Source: Streptomyces sp. NBC_00490 (lineage in GTDB: Bacteria > Actinomycetota > Actinomycetes > Streptomycetales > Streptomycetaceae). From it: a stretch of 64,000 bases of DNA. A program made the translations under genes and the position numbers. The stretch lies in contig NZ_CP107869.1 of assembly GCF_036013645.1 (NCBI RefSeq), positions 7,626,001 through 7,690,000 of the forward strand, in the 5' to 3' direction. This document shows positions 25,491 through 32,605 of the stretch, in pieces. Every line of letters begins with the position of its first letter. Position 1 is the stretch's first letter. The notes under the pieces are model-generated. The model was not told the origin of the DNA and ran no database searches. It worked only from the letters and a program-made list of their open reading frames with translations.

Positions 25491-25823
25491 TTACCGGGCT
25501 CCGAAGCGTGCCGCGTCGAAGTTGGCAGCGCCCATGTTCTGGTGGGCGTTGTCCTCCAGCTCCAGGTCACCCGTGCCGAACGCGGTGTCCATGCCGGACT
25601 GACCGCCCAGAATCGCGCTGAGCGAGCCGTTCAGCGCGTCCGTGATCTCGTCGGCATGCAGCTTGAACCTGTCGAACGCGGCTTTGCCCGCCCCGTTGAA
25701 CTTTCCCTCCAACGGCTCCGCCGCCTGGATCAGCCAGGAGATCAGCGTGCCCAGGTCCACGCTGGACCCGGCGGTTCTCTTGCCGAGCTCCGACAGCGTC
25801 GTCGATCCCATGTCGAACTTCAT
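25491..25823 (-). CDS. WXG100 family protein, first gene of the ESX-like operon
   Basis: A 110-aa helical protein (MKFDMGSTTLSELGKRTAGS...). The start at ATG 25823 is preferred over an upstream in-frame start because of the GGGGGTGGG ribosome site. The helix-turn-helix pattern with ISWLIQAAEPLEGKFNGAGKAAFDRF fits WXG100 export proteins, with W and G flanking the turn. As first gene of the minus-strand operon it probably gives the ESX substrate dimer with its neighbour. Confidence 0.8.
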   Translation of the reverse strand: MKFDMGSTTLSELGKRTAGSSVDLGTLISWLIQAAEPLEGKFNGAGKAAFDRFKLHADEITDALNGSLSAILGGQSGMDTAFGTGDLELEDNAHQNMGAANFDAARFGAR

Positions 25824-26297
25824 CAACCCACCCCCGTAAGCGTGTTGTGCACTGCGGTTTCCCGCTCGCCACTGCGTCATCGTGCGTCACGCACGGCTCA
25901 CAGAACGTCGAACATCCTCTCGCATCATGCGTTGCAGGCGCAACGCGAATCGAGTTGAGGTGGCGTGATCTAGTTCATGAGAAGCGGAGAAGGCCGCTCA
26001 GTCGTCGTCTCACGTCTTCTCTTCCGGACCGCCTTCGGCCGCAGGCCAACTTCGACGAGCGCTGACGCCCGGCGGGGTGCTGGGTGACCGGCGACGAGCT
26101 CGCCTTGGCCACGATGCCCCAGGTGCGGCTGGAAGAGATCTGTCGCGATCGGCTCTCAACGTCCCTAAGTCGACGGATCGTTGACGCCCACTACCCGCAC
26201 CAACCCGACTGCCGCGGCACCCATCGGCCCCAGCCGGATCCACGCACCCCCGGAGAAGATCGCGTTTCTCAACCTGGGGGAGGGCGCCCGCCGTTGG
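25824..26297. other. Intergenic region upstream of the ESX operon
   Basis: No gene could be supported; the frames that cross it lack codon bias and recognisable motifs. It contains the presumed promoter region of the ESX operon, the inverted repeat at 25929-25946, and near 26165-26297 sequence of irregular GC usage that looks like decayed coding DNA. Confidence 0.5.
25929..25946. promoter_or_regulatory. Inverted repeat upstream of the ESX operon
   Basis: GCGTTGC and GCAACGC are perfect complements around AGGC, about 105 bases before the first WXG100 start. It may be an operator controlling the secretion operon. No matching regulator gene is adjacent, so this is a position-based inference. 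Confidence 0.4.
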
Positions 26298-26509
26298 CTC
26301 GCCCTTCTTCTGCGACCCGAAGGACACCGACGCCGTGGAGTTGGTGTCCGACCGGCCGCAACGGGATGGTGGTGCGGACCGAGATGCGGTGTGCTCGGTG
26401 CGGGTCGCATCTTGGGCATGTGTTCGAGGGCGAGGGGTATGCCACCCCGACGGATCAGCGGTACTGCATCAACAGCATCTCGTTGCGGTTGACGCCGGAC
26501 GAGGGCTGA
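26298..26509 (+). pseudogene. Broken copy of the msrB 3' half
   Basis: This segment aligns with 12471-12678 of intact msrB. It lacks the first ~65 codons, including zinc cysteines 48 and 51. It carries a one-base insertion (GCAACGGG for GCACGGG) and a duplicated GTG triplet, so the upstream part is out of frame. From the RCARCG codons to the stop (about 125 bases) the two copies are identical, and identity ends exactly at the stop codon. It marks the right edge of the ESX/toxin block. Confidence 0.9.
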
Positions 26510-26848
26510 TCCGGTCGGGCCTGCGCGGCATCGTGCGCAGCGAGTCGACCACGTCCTGGGCGGCCGGGCGCACCCGTCCACCGCGGCCCTGAGCCTGCCT
26601 TGTGACGAGGAGCCGGATACGTCCCCTCGATCAACGAGCCGCGCACGGTGGGGAGTCGGTGATGTCGTGGATGCCGAGGAGTCGACCGTGGGGGACGGGT
26701 ACGTCGTCGGGCGCACGGTCTCTGCGCACGGGCCCCTGAACGAGCCCGATTCGGGGCGTAGTTGCCGAAGCCGATGTGTTCACGCGGTCGGGACTCTGGT
26801 AGGGCGGGACTGCGGAGGTGCCCAGGTTCACTATCGGGGGAGGGCGCG
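26510..26848. other. Gene-free stretch right of the msrB remnant
   Basis: No convincing gene. Short frames on both strands have mixed codon usage and give no recognisable protein, which suggests decayed sequence. The last ~30 bases include the GGGGGAGGG ribosome site of the following hydrolase gene. Confidence 0.5.
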
Positions 26849-28489
26849 ATGACCGCTTTCGTACGGCCACTGATTCTGGTGCGAGGGTTCGGCGGGCCGG
26901 ATGTCGGTGGCGTTCGGCGCAACGCCTACCAGGGCTTCAACGAAGGGACCGTGTATCCCAGCCGTCGCGGGGAGAACTTCATCTACGAGGGCTTCGTGCT
27001 GCGGGCGTTGAAGTACCCGGAGCATCCCTACCGGGACGCCACCAACGTCGTCGGCTACTACACCCGCCCGCTGCCCGTACCGCCGGGCGCGGGGGACTGG
27101 GACGAGGATCTCCTGGCCGGGAGCGTGGTCCTCGATCCGGGCATGGCGGATCGTGTGCTGCGCGACGGTGTGGACGGGACGCTGTGGATCTACCGCTACT
27201 ACGACCTCGAACCGAGGACGATCGACGGGTACGGGGCGGGGCTGGTACGCCTGATCGACATCATTCGGCGCGCCGCCCTCCGAAACGGCGGTGGCGGGGA
27301 GCCGTTCCCGGGCGTCGACATCGTGGCGCACAGCATGGGAGGGCTCGTCGTACGGGCCGCGCTCCGGCGGATGAGTGACGCCCCCGCGGGGGAGCCGGGC
27401 CCGGGGGAACTGGTCCACCGGATCGTGACGCTCGGTACCCCGCACCGGGGTATCGCCTTTCAGGTGCTGCCGCGTGTACTCGTGGAACACGTGCCGGGGG
27501 TCGCCGAGGCGGCGGACGAACTCGCGGCGTTCGATCCGGGGAGCACGGAGTTCAGGCGCTGGAACGATTGGTTCCCCGTCAAGCGTGTCCTCACCGTGGT
27601 GGGGACGGACCACCGCAGTTTCGGGGTCGCGATCGCCTCCGTGGCGAACCGGATCGTGAGTCTGACCGACGAAGGCAGCCTGGTCCACAACCGCAGTGAC
27701 GGACTGGTGAAGCAGGCGTCGGCCCAACTGCCGGGCGCGCCGCGGACGTTCGTGCACAAGTGCCACGGCGGGCCGGACTCCCTCATCACCTCGCGCGAGG
27801 CGTTCGAGATCGCCATGCGGTTCTTCCACGGCACCCACCATGTGCGGCTGCACCTCGAAGCGGCGGAAGTGCTGCGCGGCAAGGACTTCTTCGGCCGCAG
27901 CGAGTTCTATTTCGGGGTCTCGGTGAAACCGAGGGGAGTCGACTTCGATCTGTTCCATCAGAGTCCCGAGGCGGAGAACTGCTACGGCCCGTTCCACTCG
28001 GACCGCCTCACCGATGGACCGCCGCCTCTGGAAGAGGAGTTGAACGAGCCGCTGTCGGCGGCGGGAGACCGGACCACCGGCTGGGCCGGGCCCGGCCGGC
28101 TGATCTGGGAGGGCTGGGTCGACCGGACCGTACGGCCCGCGACCCCGGACGGGGCACCGGGTCTGGTGTTCCGCCTCGATGTGTACCTCGGTGAACGGGA
28201 CTCGTTCGGGATCGGCTTCTCGGACAACGTGGTCTTCCGCAAGCAGTACTACCTGCAGCTGCTGACGGACGACGGCGACGAGCCCGCGCTGTATCTGCAC
28301 ACGGGCGAAGGACACCTCACGGACACCCGGGAGGAGTTGGAGGCCGCCACCCGCGTCGAATCGGCGGGCGTGGTCCAGGCCGTGGGATCAGGGCGGGACG
28401 GCGCGTGGCACTTCCCGGTCAAGGGCACCGGCTTCGAGGCCACCCTGGCGGTGTCGTTCACGGAGGAGCCCGAGCCCGCGAAGGACTAG
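26849..28489 (+). CDS. Alpha/beta-hydrolase (lipase/PGAP1-like) protein
   Basis: A 546-aa cytosolic protein. The N-terminal ~300 residues form an alpha/beta-hydrolase: PLILVRGFGG (oxyanion strand), VDIVAHSMGGLVVRAALRR with nucleophile Ser162 in the AHSMGG elbow, and TLGTPHRGIAFQ typical of lipases and PGAP1-type deacylases. The C-terminal ~230 residues are a separate beta-rich domain (VRLHLEAAEVLRGKDFFGRSEFYFGV). No signal peptide is seen. ATG 26849 follows GGGGGAGGG. The substrate is unknown. Confidence 0.8.
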   Translation: MTAFVRPLILVRGFGGPDVGGVRRNAYQGFNEGTVYPSRRGENFIYEGFVLRALKYPEHPYRDATNVVGYYTRPLPVPPGAGDWDEDLLAGSVVLDPGMADRVLRDGVDGTLWIYRYYDLEPRTIDGYGAGLVRLIDIIRRAALRNGGGGEPFPGVDIVAHSMGGLVVRAALRRMSDAPAGEPGPGELVHRIVTLGTPHRGIAFQVLPRVLVEHVPGVAEAADELAAFDPGSTEFRRWNDWFPVKRVLTVVGTDHRSFGVAIASVANRIVSLTDEGSLVHNRSDGLVKQASAQLPGAPRTFVHKCHGGPDSLITSREAFEIAMRFFHGTHHVRLHLEAAEVLRGKDFFGRSEFYFGVSVKPRGVDFDLFHQSPEAENCYGPFHSDRLTDGPPPLEEELNEPLSAAGDRTTGWAGPGRLIWEGWVDRTVRPATPDGAPGLVFRLDVYLGERDSFGIGFSDNVVFRKQYYLQLLTDDGDEPALYLHTGEGHLTDTREELEAATRVESAGVVQAVGSGRDGAWHFPVKGTGFEATLAVSFTEEPEPAKD

Positions 28490-28549
28490 GGGAGGAGCGG
28501 GGAGAACAGGGAGACACGGAAACACGGAGATTCGGGAGACCAGGGGATG

Positions 28550-29176
28550 TCAGCCGTTGACGCCCAGGTCGCGCAGCGCCTCGTCGATGCGTGCCCGGTG
28601 GTTCGCCTCCCAGGTGTCCAGGGTCTCCTCCGCTTCCTTGGCGAGCTTCGCCCGCGCCGCCGTGAGGATCTCCTCCCGGCGGGCCGCGGGTGTGACGACG
28701 ATGCCCTCCTCGTCGGCGACCACGATGTCGCCGGGGCGGATCAGGACGCCGCCGACGTGGACCGGTTCGCCGAGGGTGCCGAGTTTCTTCTTCGTGCCGG
28801 GGATCGGGACGACTCCGCGGGCGAAGACGGGGAAGGCAGCCTCGCGGACCTCGGAGAGGTCGCGGATGAGGCCGTCGAGCACGAAGGCGACGATGCCCCG
28901 CCGCCGGGCCACGGCACAGACGTTGCCACCGGCCAGCGCGTAGTCCAGGTCGCCCGACTCGACGACGACGATCGAACCGGGCTCGGCGCGATGGATGGCG
29001 GCGTGCAGCATCAGGTTGTCGCCGGGCTCGCAGCGCACCGTGTACGCGGGGCCCGCGACGCGCGGCGCGTCCCACAGCGGGCGGATGCCGATATCCATGA
29101 CCTGGGCACGGCCCAGCAGGTCGGCGAGGGTGGTGGGGGGAATGTCCTGGAAGGCGTGGGTGCCTGCGGTGTCCAT
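28550..29176 (-). CDS. RraA-like / HMG aldolase family protein
   Basis: About 208 aa with the RraA fold: GPAYTVRCEPGDNLMLHAAI, IVVVESGDLDYALAGGNV, VLDGLIRDLSEV (the Asp and Arg-Asp residues that bind metal and substrate in HMG/oxaloacetate aldolases) and GDIVVADEEGIVVTP. Relatives either cleave 4-hydroxy-4-methyl-2-oxoglutarate or inhibit RNase E. The conserved D-x-x-x-R-D favours aldolase or decarboxylase chemistry. ATG 29176 is preferred; a TTG at 29212 is in frame but weak. Confidence 0.85.
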   Translation of the reverse strand: MDTAGTHAFQDIPPTTLADLLGRAQVMDIGIRPLWDAPRVAGPAYTVRCEPGDNLMLHAAIHRAEPGSIVVVESGDLDYALAGGNVCAVARRRGIVAFVLDGLIRDLSEVREAAFPVFARGVVPIPGTKKKLGTLGEPVHVGGVLIRPGDIVVADEEGIVVTPAARREEILTAARAKLAKEAEETLDTWEANHRARIDEALRDLGVNG

Positions 29177-29254
29177 GGGTCCATTCGATCCGGATTCCGT
29201 CGTGGCGCTCAAGATCGAGCGGGGTAAAGAGCTCTTCCGAAAAGTCGCCCGGCC

Positions 29255-29690
29255 TTGCCTGGCGCAACCTCGTGGCGGCCACCGTCGGACTCACGCTCAC
29301 CGACCGCTACGGGGCGCGGGCAACAGGGCCGCCGGGTTCGCCCTGGTCGTGGAGGTGTTCCGGGCGATCGGCGGGTGGCTGCCGGACCGGATCCACCCGG
29401 TCGTGGTCACCGCCTGGGCGCTGGGCGCTGCGCGGTGGCGGTCCTCGGCGTCGTCCAGGCCTTCGATCCGGCCCTCATGCCGGGCGCCACGATCTGTCTA
29501 CTGGCGGTGGCGGCCGCCCTCGGCGCCACCGGCGCGCGGTGTTCACCCTGGTCGCCCGGGGCCCCCCGCAGCCCTAGGCCGGCAGCGCCGGCTGCATCTA
29601 CGCCTACGGCCGGATGCGCGATCCCGGCCGCACGGCACCGGCGCGGTCGGTGCCGGAGAAGGAGCGGATCCTCGGCTGAGGCGGGGCCGG
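29255..29690 (+). pseudogene. Decayed small membrane-protein gene
   Basis: Three frames joined by shifts near 29425 and 29535 give a plausible membrane protein: VEVFRAIGGWLPDRIHPVVV, then VAVLGVVQAFDPALMPGATI and LLAVAAALGATG, then FTLVARGPPQP. Each piece is hydrophobic and GC-biased in its own frame, but no single frame covers them. Family not recognised. It fills most of the 610-base gap between the RraA-like and GH3 genes. Confidence 0.4.
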
Positions 29691-29750
29691 GCGGGTGGTA
29701 CAGCCTCGCGGCCGCACGATGTGTGGTGAATCAAACTATCCATCACGATG

Positions 29751-29780
29751 TTGACTTCCGGCTGAGTCAGCCAGAAGAAT
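29751..29780 (+). promoter_or_regulatory. Probable promoter of the GH3 hexosaminidase gene (leaderless)
   Basis: TTGACT (29751-29756) and AAGAAT (29775-29780) are separated by 18 bases. The GTG start lies at 29787, 7 bases after the -10, and no ribosome site is present, so transcription probably starts at or next to the start codon. A weak version of the shared motif (GAATCAAACTATCCATC) lies just upstream at 29728-29744. Confidence 0.5.
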
Positions 29781-29786
29781 CCGGAT

Positions 29787-31262
29787 GTGACCCTTTCAGC
29801 GCAACCGGCCGCCGGCCCCGTCCTCCCGTCCGACCTGGACGAGGCGGCGCACCGCTGTCTCGTCGCCGGGTTCGACGGTACGACCACGTTCCCCGACACC
29901 CTGAAACGGCTGGTCGACCGGGGCCTGGGCGGGGTCATCCTGTTCACCCGCAACGTGCGGGACGCGGAGCAGGTCCGTGAGCTCACCGACGCGCTGCGGG
30001 CGATCCGGCCGGATCTGCTGGTGGCCATCGACAACGAGGGCGGCGGCATCGGGCACCTGGTCGGCGCGGGCGCACCCGAGGTGCCCGGCTCCTACGCCCT
30101 CGGCGTCGCCGACGACCCCAACCTCACCGCACGCTGCGCCGACGCACTCGCCGGGCATCTGGCCACCCTCGGCATCACCGTCTCGTACGCCCCCGTCGCC
30201 GACCTCCAGCACCTGCCGAGCAACCCGATCGTGCGCACCCGCTCCTTCGGCGCCGACCCCGAGGTGGCCGCCCGGCATCTGCGGGCCTGGATCGCCGCCA
30301 CCGAGGCACGTTCCATCGCCTCCTGCGCCAAGCACTTCCCGGGCCACGGCGGTACCGACACCGACAGCCACCACGGCATCGCGGTCGACCCACGGCCGTA
30401 CGACGCGCTCCGTGCCGACCTGGAACCGTTCCGTGCCGCCGTCGCCGCGGGGGTGCCGATGCTGATGAGCGCCCACGTCGTCTTCCCGGCCCTGGACGCC
30501 AACCGGCCCGCCACCCTCAGCCGCCGCATCCTCGGCGACCTGCTCCGCCACGACCTCGGCTTCGACGGCGTCCTGGTCAGCGACGCCCTGGAGATGAAGG
30601 CGATCGCCGACGAGTACGGGGAGGCGGCCGGGGCGCGTATCGCCCTCGCGGCCGGGGCCGACCAGGTCATCGTCGCCGTACCGGACCTGGAGGTCACGCT
30701 CGCCTGCCGGGACGAGGTCCTCGACGCGCTGGGCTCCGGCGTGCTGCCGGAGGAGCGGGTGTGGGAGGCCGCGGAACGGGTGCGGCGGCTCGCCGAGCGG
30801 TACGCGACGCCGACCGAGAGGGTCGTCGCGTGGGACACCGACGCCGGACTGGAGGCGGCGCGCCGGGCCGTGCGCGGCCAGGGGGCGCCGTCCGCGGTGC
30901 GCGGCGCCCATGTCGTCGACCTGTTCCCGCACCCGCACCCCGCTCTCAACTGGGGTGGCGAGGACCTGCTCACCGAGGTCCGTGCCCTCGACCCCACGGC
31001 CGTGGGCACGGCGGTCGCCGGTGCGCCGCAGGATCCGACCGCCCTCGCCGACGGGATACTCGCCCGCGAACGGCCCCTCGTCGTCGCCACCTGCGACGCC
31101 GGGCTCCACCCCTGGCAGGCCCGGCTGCGCGACGCCCTCCTGGCCCGGCGGCCCGACGCGGTACGGGTGGACACCGGGCTGCCGGAGGGCGGTGCGCTGT
31201 GCTCCTACGGGCGGGGGCGGGTGAACCTGCGGGCGGTGGCGGAGGTGCTCACCGGAAGCTGA
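29787..31262 (+). CDS. Glycoside hydrolase family 3 beta-N-acetylhexosaminidase-like enzyme
   Basis: A 491-aa cytoplasmic GH3 enzyme of NagZ type. The signature KHFPGHGGTDTDSHHG near residue 181 carries the Asp/His pair used as acid/base in NagZ. SDALEM near residue 264 carries the catalytic Asp nucleophile. An additional C-terminal domain (~350-491) follows, as in longer actinobacterial members. Predicted to release GlcNAc from intracellular oligosaccharides or muropeptides. No signal peptide. It heads the glycan-utilisation region. Confidence 0.9.
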   Translation: MTLSAQPAAGPVLPSDLDEAAHRCLVAGFDGTTTFPDTLKRLVDRGLGGVILFTRNVRDAEQVRELTDALRAIRPDLLVAIDNEGGGIGHLVGAGAPEVPGSYALGVADDPNLTARCADALAGHLATLGITVSYAPVADLQHLPSNPIVRTRSFGADPEVAARHLRAWIAATEARSIASCAKHFPGHGGTDTDSHHGIAVDPRPYDALRADLEPFRAAVAAGVPMLMSAHVVFPALDANRPATLSRRILGDLLRHDLGFDGVLVSDALEMKAIADEYGEAAGARIALAAGADQVIVAVPDLEVTLACRDEVLDALGSGVLPEERVWEAAERVRRLAERYATPTERVVAWDTDAGLEAARRAVRGQGAPSAVRGAHVVDLFPHPHPALNWGGEDLLTEVRALDPTAVGTAVAGAPQDPTALADGILARERPLVVATCDAGLHPWQARLRDALLARRPDAVRVDTGLPEGGALCSYGRGRVNLRAVAEVLTGS

Positions 31263-31271
31263 TCAGGACGG

Positions 31272-31334
31272 CCGTACGACCTCCGTACGACCTCCTGGGA
31301 ACCCGATTTCGGAACCTGATCTCGGAACCTGATC
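31272..31334. repeat. Short tandem repeats between convergent genes
   Basis: CCGTACGACCT occurs twice in tandem (31272-31282 and 31283-31293), then TCGGAACCTGATC twice in tandem (31309-31321 and 31322-31334). They fill the gap between the GH3 stop and the convergent GH5-like stop and touch the latter. They may act in transcription termination for both genes. Confidence 0.6.
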
Positions 31335-32538
31335 AGGAAAGTCGTACGACTTCCTTGATTCCGCGCGCGGCCAAGTACCCCTCGTCCTCGGCCCGTTCGG
31401 CCAGGACGACCGCCGGGCGCACCCCGTCCGTGCGCCACCGCATCCACTCCTCGAAGTACTCCCCGCCCGGGCCCGACACGGACCGGGTGCCCGGCGTGCA
31501 GTCCAACACCAGGGCGGTGTCCCGGGGTCGGGGCGCGTGCGGCTCGGTGATCGCCTCCGCCAGCGCCTCGGCGATCGGCTTGGGACGGCCGGCCGAGTCG
31601 AACAGGCCCAGGGTGTACTCGAGTTCGGGGAAGTCGGCGAGGGAGCGGTCCACGTCGTGGGAGCACCACCAGGTCACGCCCCACAGTCCCTCGCAGTCGG
31701 CGGAGTTGCGGACCGTCGCGCGGGCGAACTCCGGGGCGTCGGCGGCCGGGATGTGCGGTTCGGGCGCGCCCGTCTCCTGGACCCACACCGGGCGCGCCGG
31801 GTTCTCGGCGTAGGCCTTCGCCAACTCTGTTCCGTACTCGGCGAGATGGCGTACCTGCGGGGAGCGGGGGCCGTAGCGGCGGGCGCAGTCGCCGGAGAAC
31901 ACCCAGGGGTGGACCGTGGTCAGATCGCCCTTGCGGGCCGAGGCCTCGGGGGTGAAGGGGTGGTCGTCGCCGTACCAGGCGGCGTCGTACGCGGAGTGGG
32001 TGACCATGCCCTGCTCGCCGAGACCGTCGCGGGCGGCGGCCAGGAGGGTGTCGAGGTAGTGGTCCACCTCGGCGGGGGTCACCGGGTTGTGTTCGACCAG
32101 GTTGTTGAGCTCGTTGCCGAGCTGGAGGCCGAGCAGATGGGGGCGGCCGGTCAGGGCGCGGCCGAGGGTGCGGAGCAGCTCCGCCTGAGCCTCGATGGCG
32201 TCCGGGTCGGTGAAGACGTTGCGGTGGTGCCAGCTGCGGGTCCACTCCGGGTAGAAGTCGAAGCTCGACAGATGGCCCTGTACGCCGTCGACCAGGACGT
32301 CCAGGCCGGCCTCGCCCGCCAGGTCGACGAGCCGCACCAGCTGGTCGACGGCGGTGGTGCGGATGAGGTTCCGGTTGGGCTGGAGCAGGGGCCAGAGGTG
32401 GAAGACACGGACGTGGTCGAGCCCCAGGCCGGCTATCTGCTCCAGGTCCTCGCGGGCGTGCGCCGGGTCGAAGTCCTGCCAGGCGTGGAACCAGCCGCGG
32501 CGGGGCGTGTAGTTGACGCCGAAGCGGAGCTTACGGAT
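31333..32538 (-). CDS. GH5-like (clan A) glycoside hydrolase with apparent ATC start
   Basis: A 401-aa TIM-barrel glycosidase. The N-terminus reads RKLRFGVNYTPRRGWFHAWQ and has strands typical of clan A; LGLQLGNELNN near residue 140 holds the acid/base Glu and VWVQETGAPEP near 255 the nucleophile Glu. No ATG, GTG, TTG or CTG exists in frame between the upstream stop and conserved sequence. An AGGAGG ribosome site ends 6 bases before an ATC at 32538, exactly where ATG is expected. The first standard start is the GTG at 32337, which would remove the first barrel strands. Likely acts on mannose- or glucose-containing oligosaccharides; specificity not certain. Confidence 0.8.
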   Translation of the reverse strand: MRKLRFGVNYTPRRGWFHAWQDFDPAHAREDLEQIAGLGLDHVRVFHLWPLLQPNRNLIRTTAVDQLVRLVDLAGEAGLDVLVDGVQGHLSSFDFYPEWTRSWHHRNVFTDPDAIEAQAELLRTLGRALTGRPHLLGLQLGNELNNLVEHNPVTPAEVDHYLDTLLAAARDGLGEQGMVTHSAYDAAWYGDDHPFTPEASARKGDLTTVHPWVFSGDCARRYGPRSPQVRHLAEYGTELAKAYAENPARPVWVQETGAPEPHIPAADAPEFARATVRNSADCEGLWGVTWWCSHDVDRSLADFPELEYTLGLFDSAGRPKPIAEALAEAITEPHAPRPRDTALVLDCTPGTRSVSGPGGEYFEEWMRWRTDGVRPAVVLAERAEDEGYLAARGIKEVVRLS

Positions 32539-32605
32539 GGGATCCTCCTCGGGTTCGGTGCACGTCGGCTCTTGTTCTGCGCGAATGTATCAACCACCAT
32601 AGTCA

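Noticed and set aside
26165..26716. A 183-codon minus-strand frame across the msrB remnant
   Set aside because: Most of it is antisense to the broken msrB copy; the rest has no codon bias or motif.
26849..28489. Lipase as part of the ESX/toxin island
   Set aside because: It lies outside the msrB-bounded interval and on the other strand; no export signal or toxin linker is present.
31263..31345. Possible short CRISPR-like array from tandem CCGTACGACCT and TCGGAACCTGATC
   Set aside because: Only two abutting copies of each, with no spacers and no cas genes.
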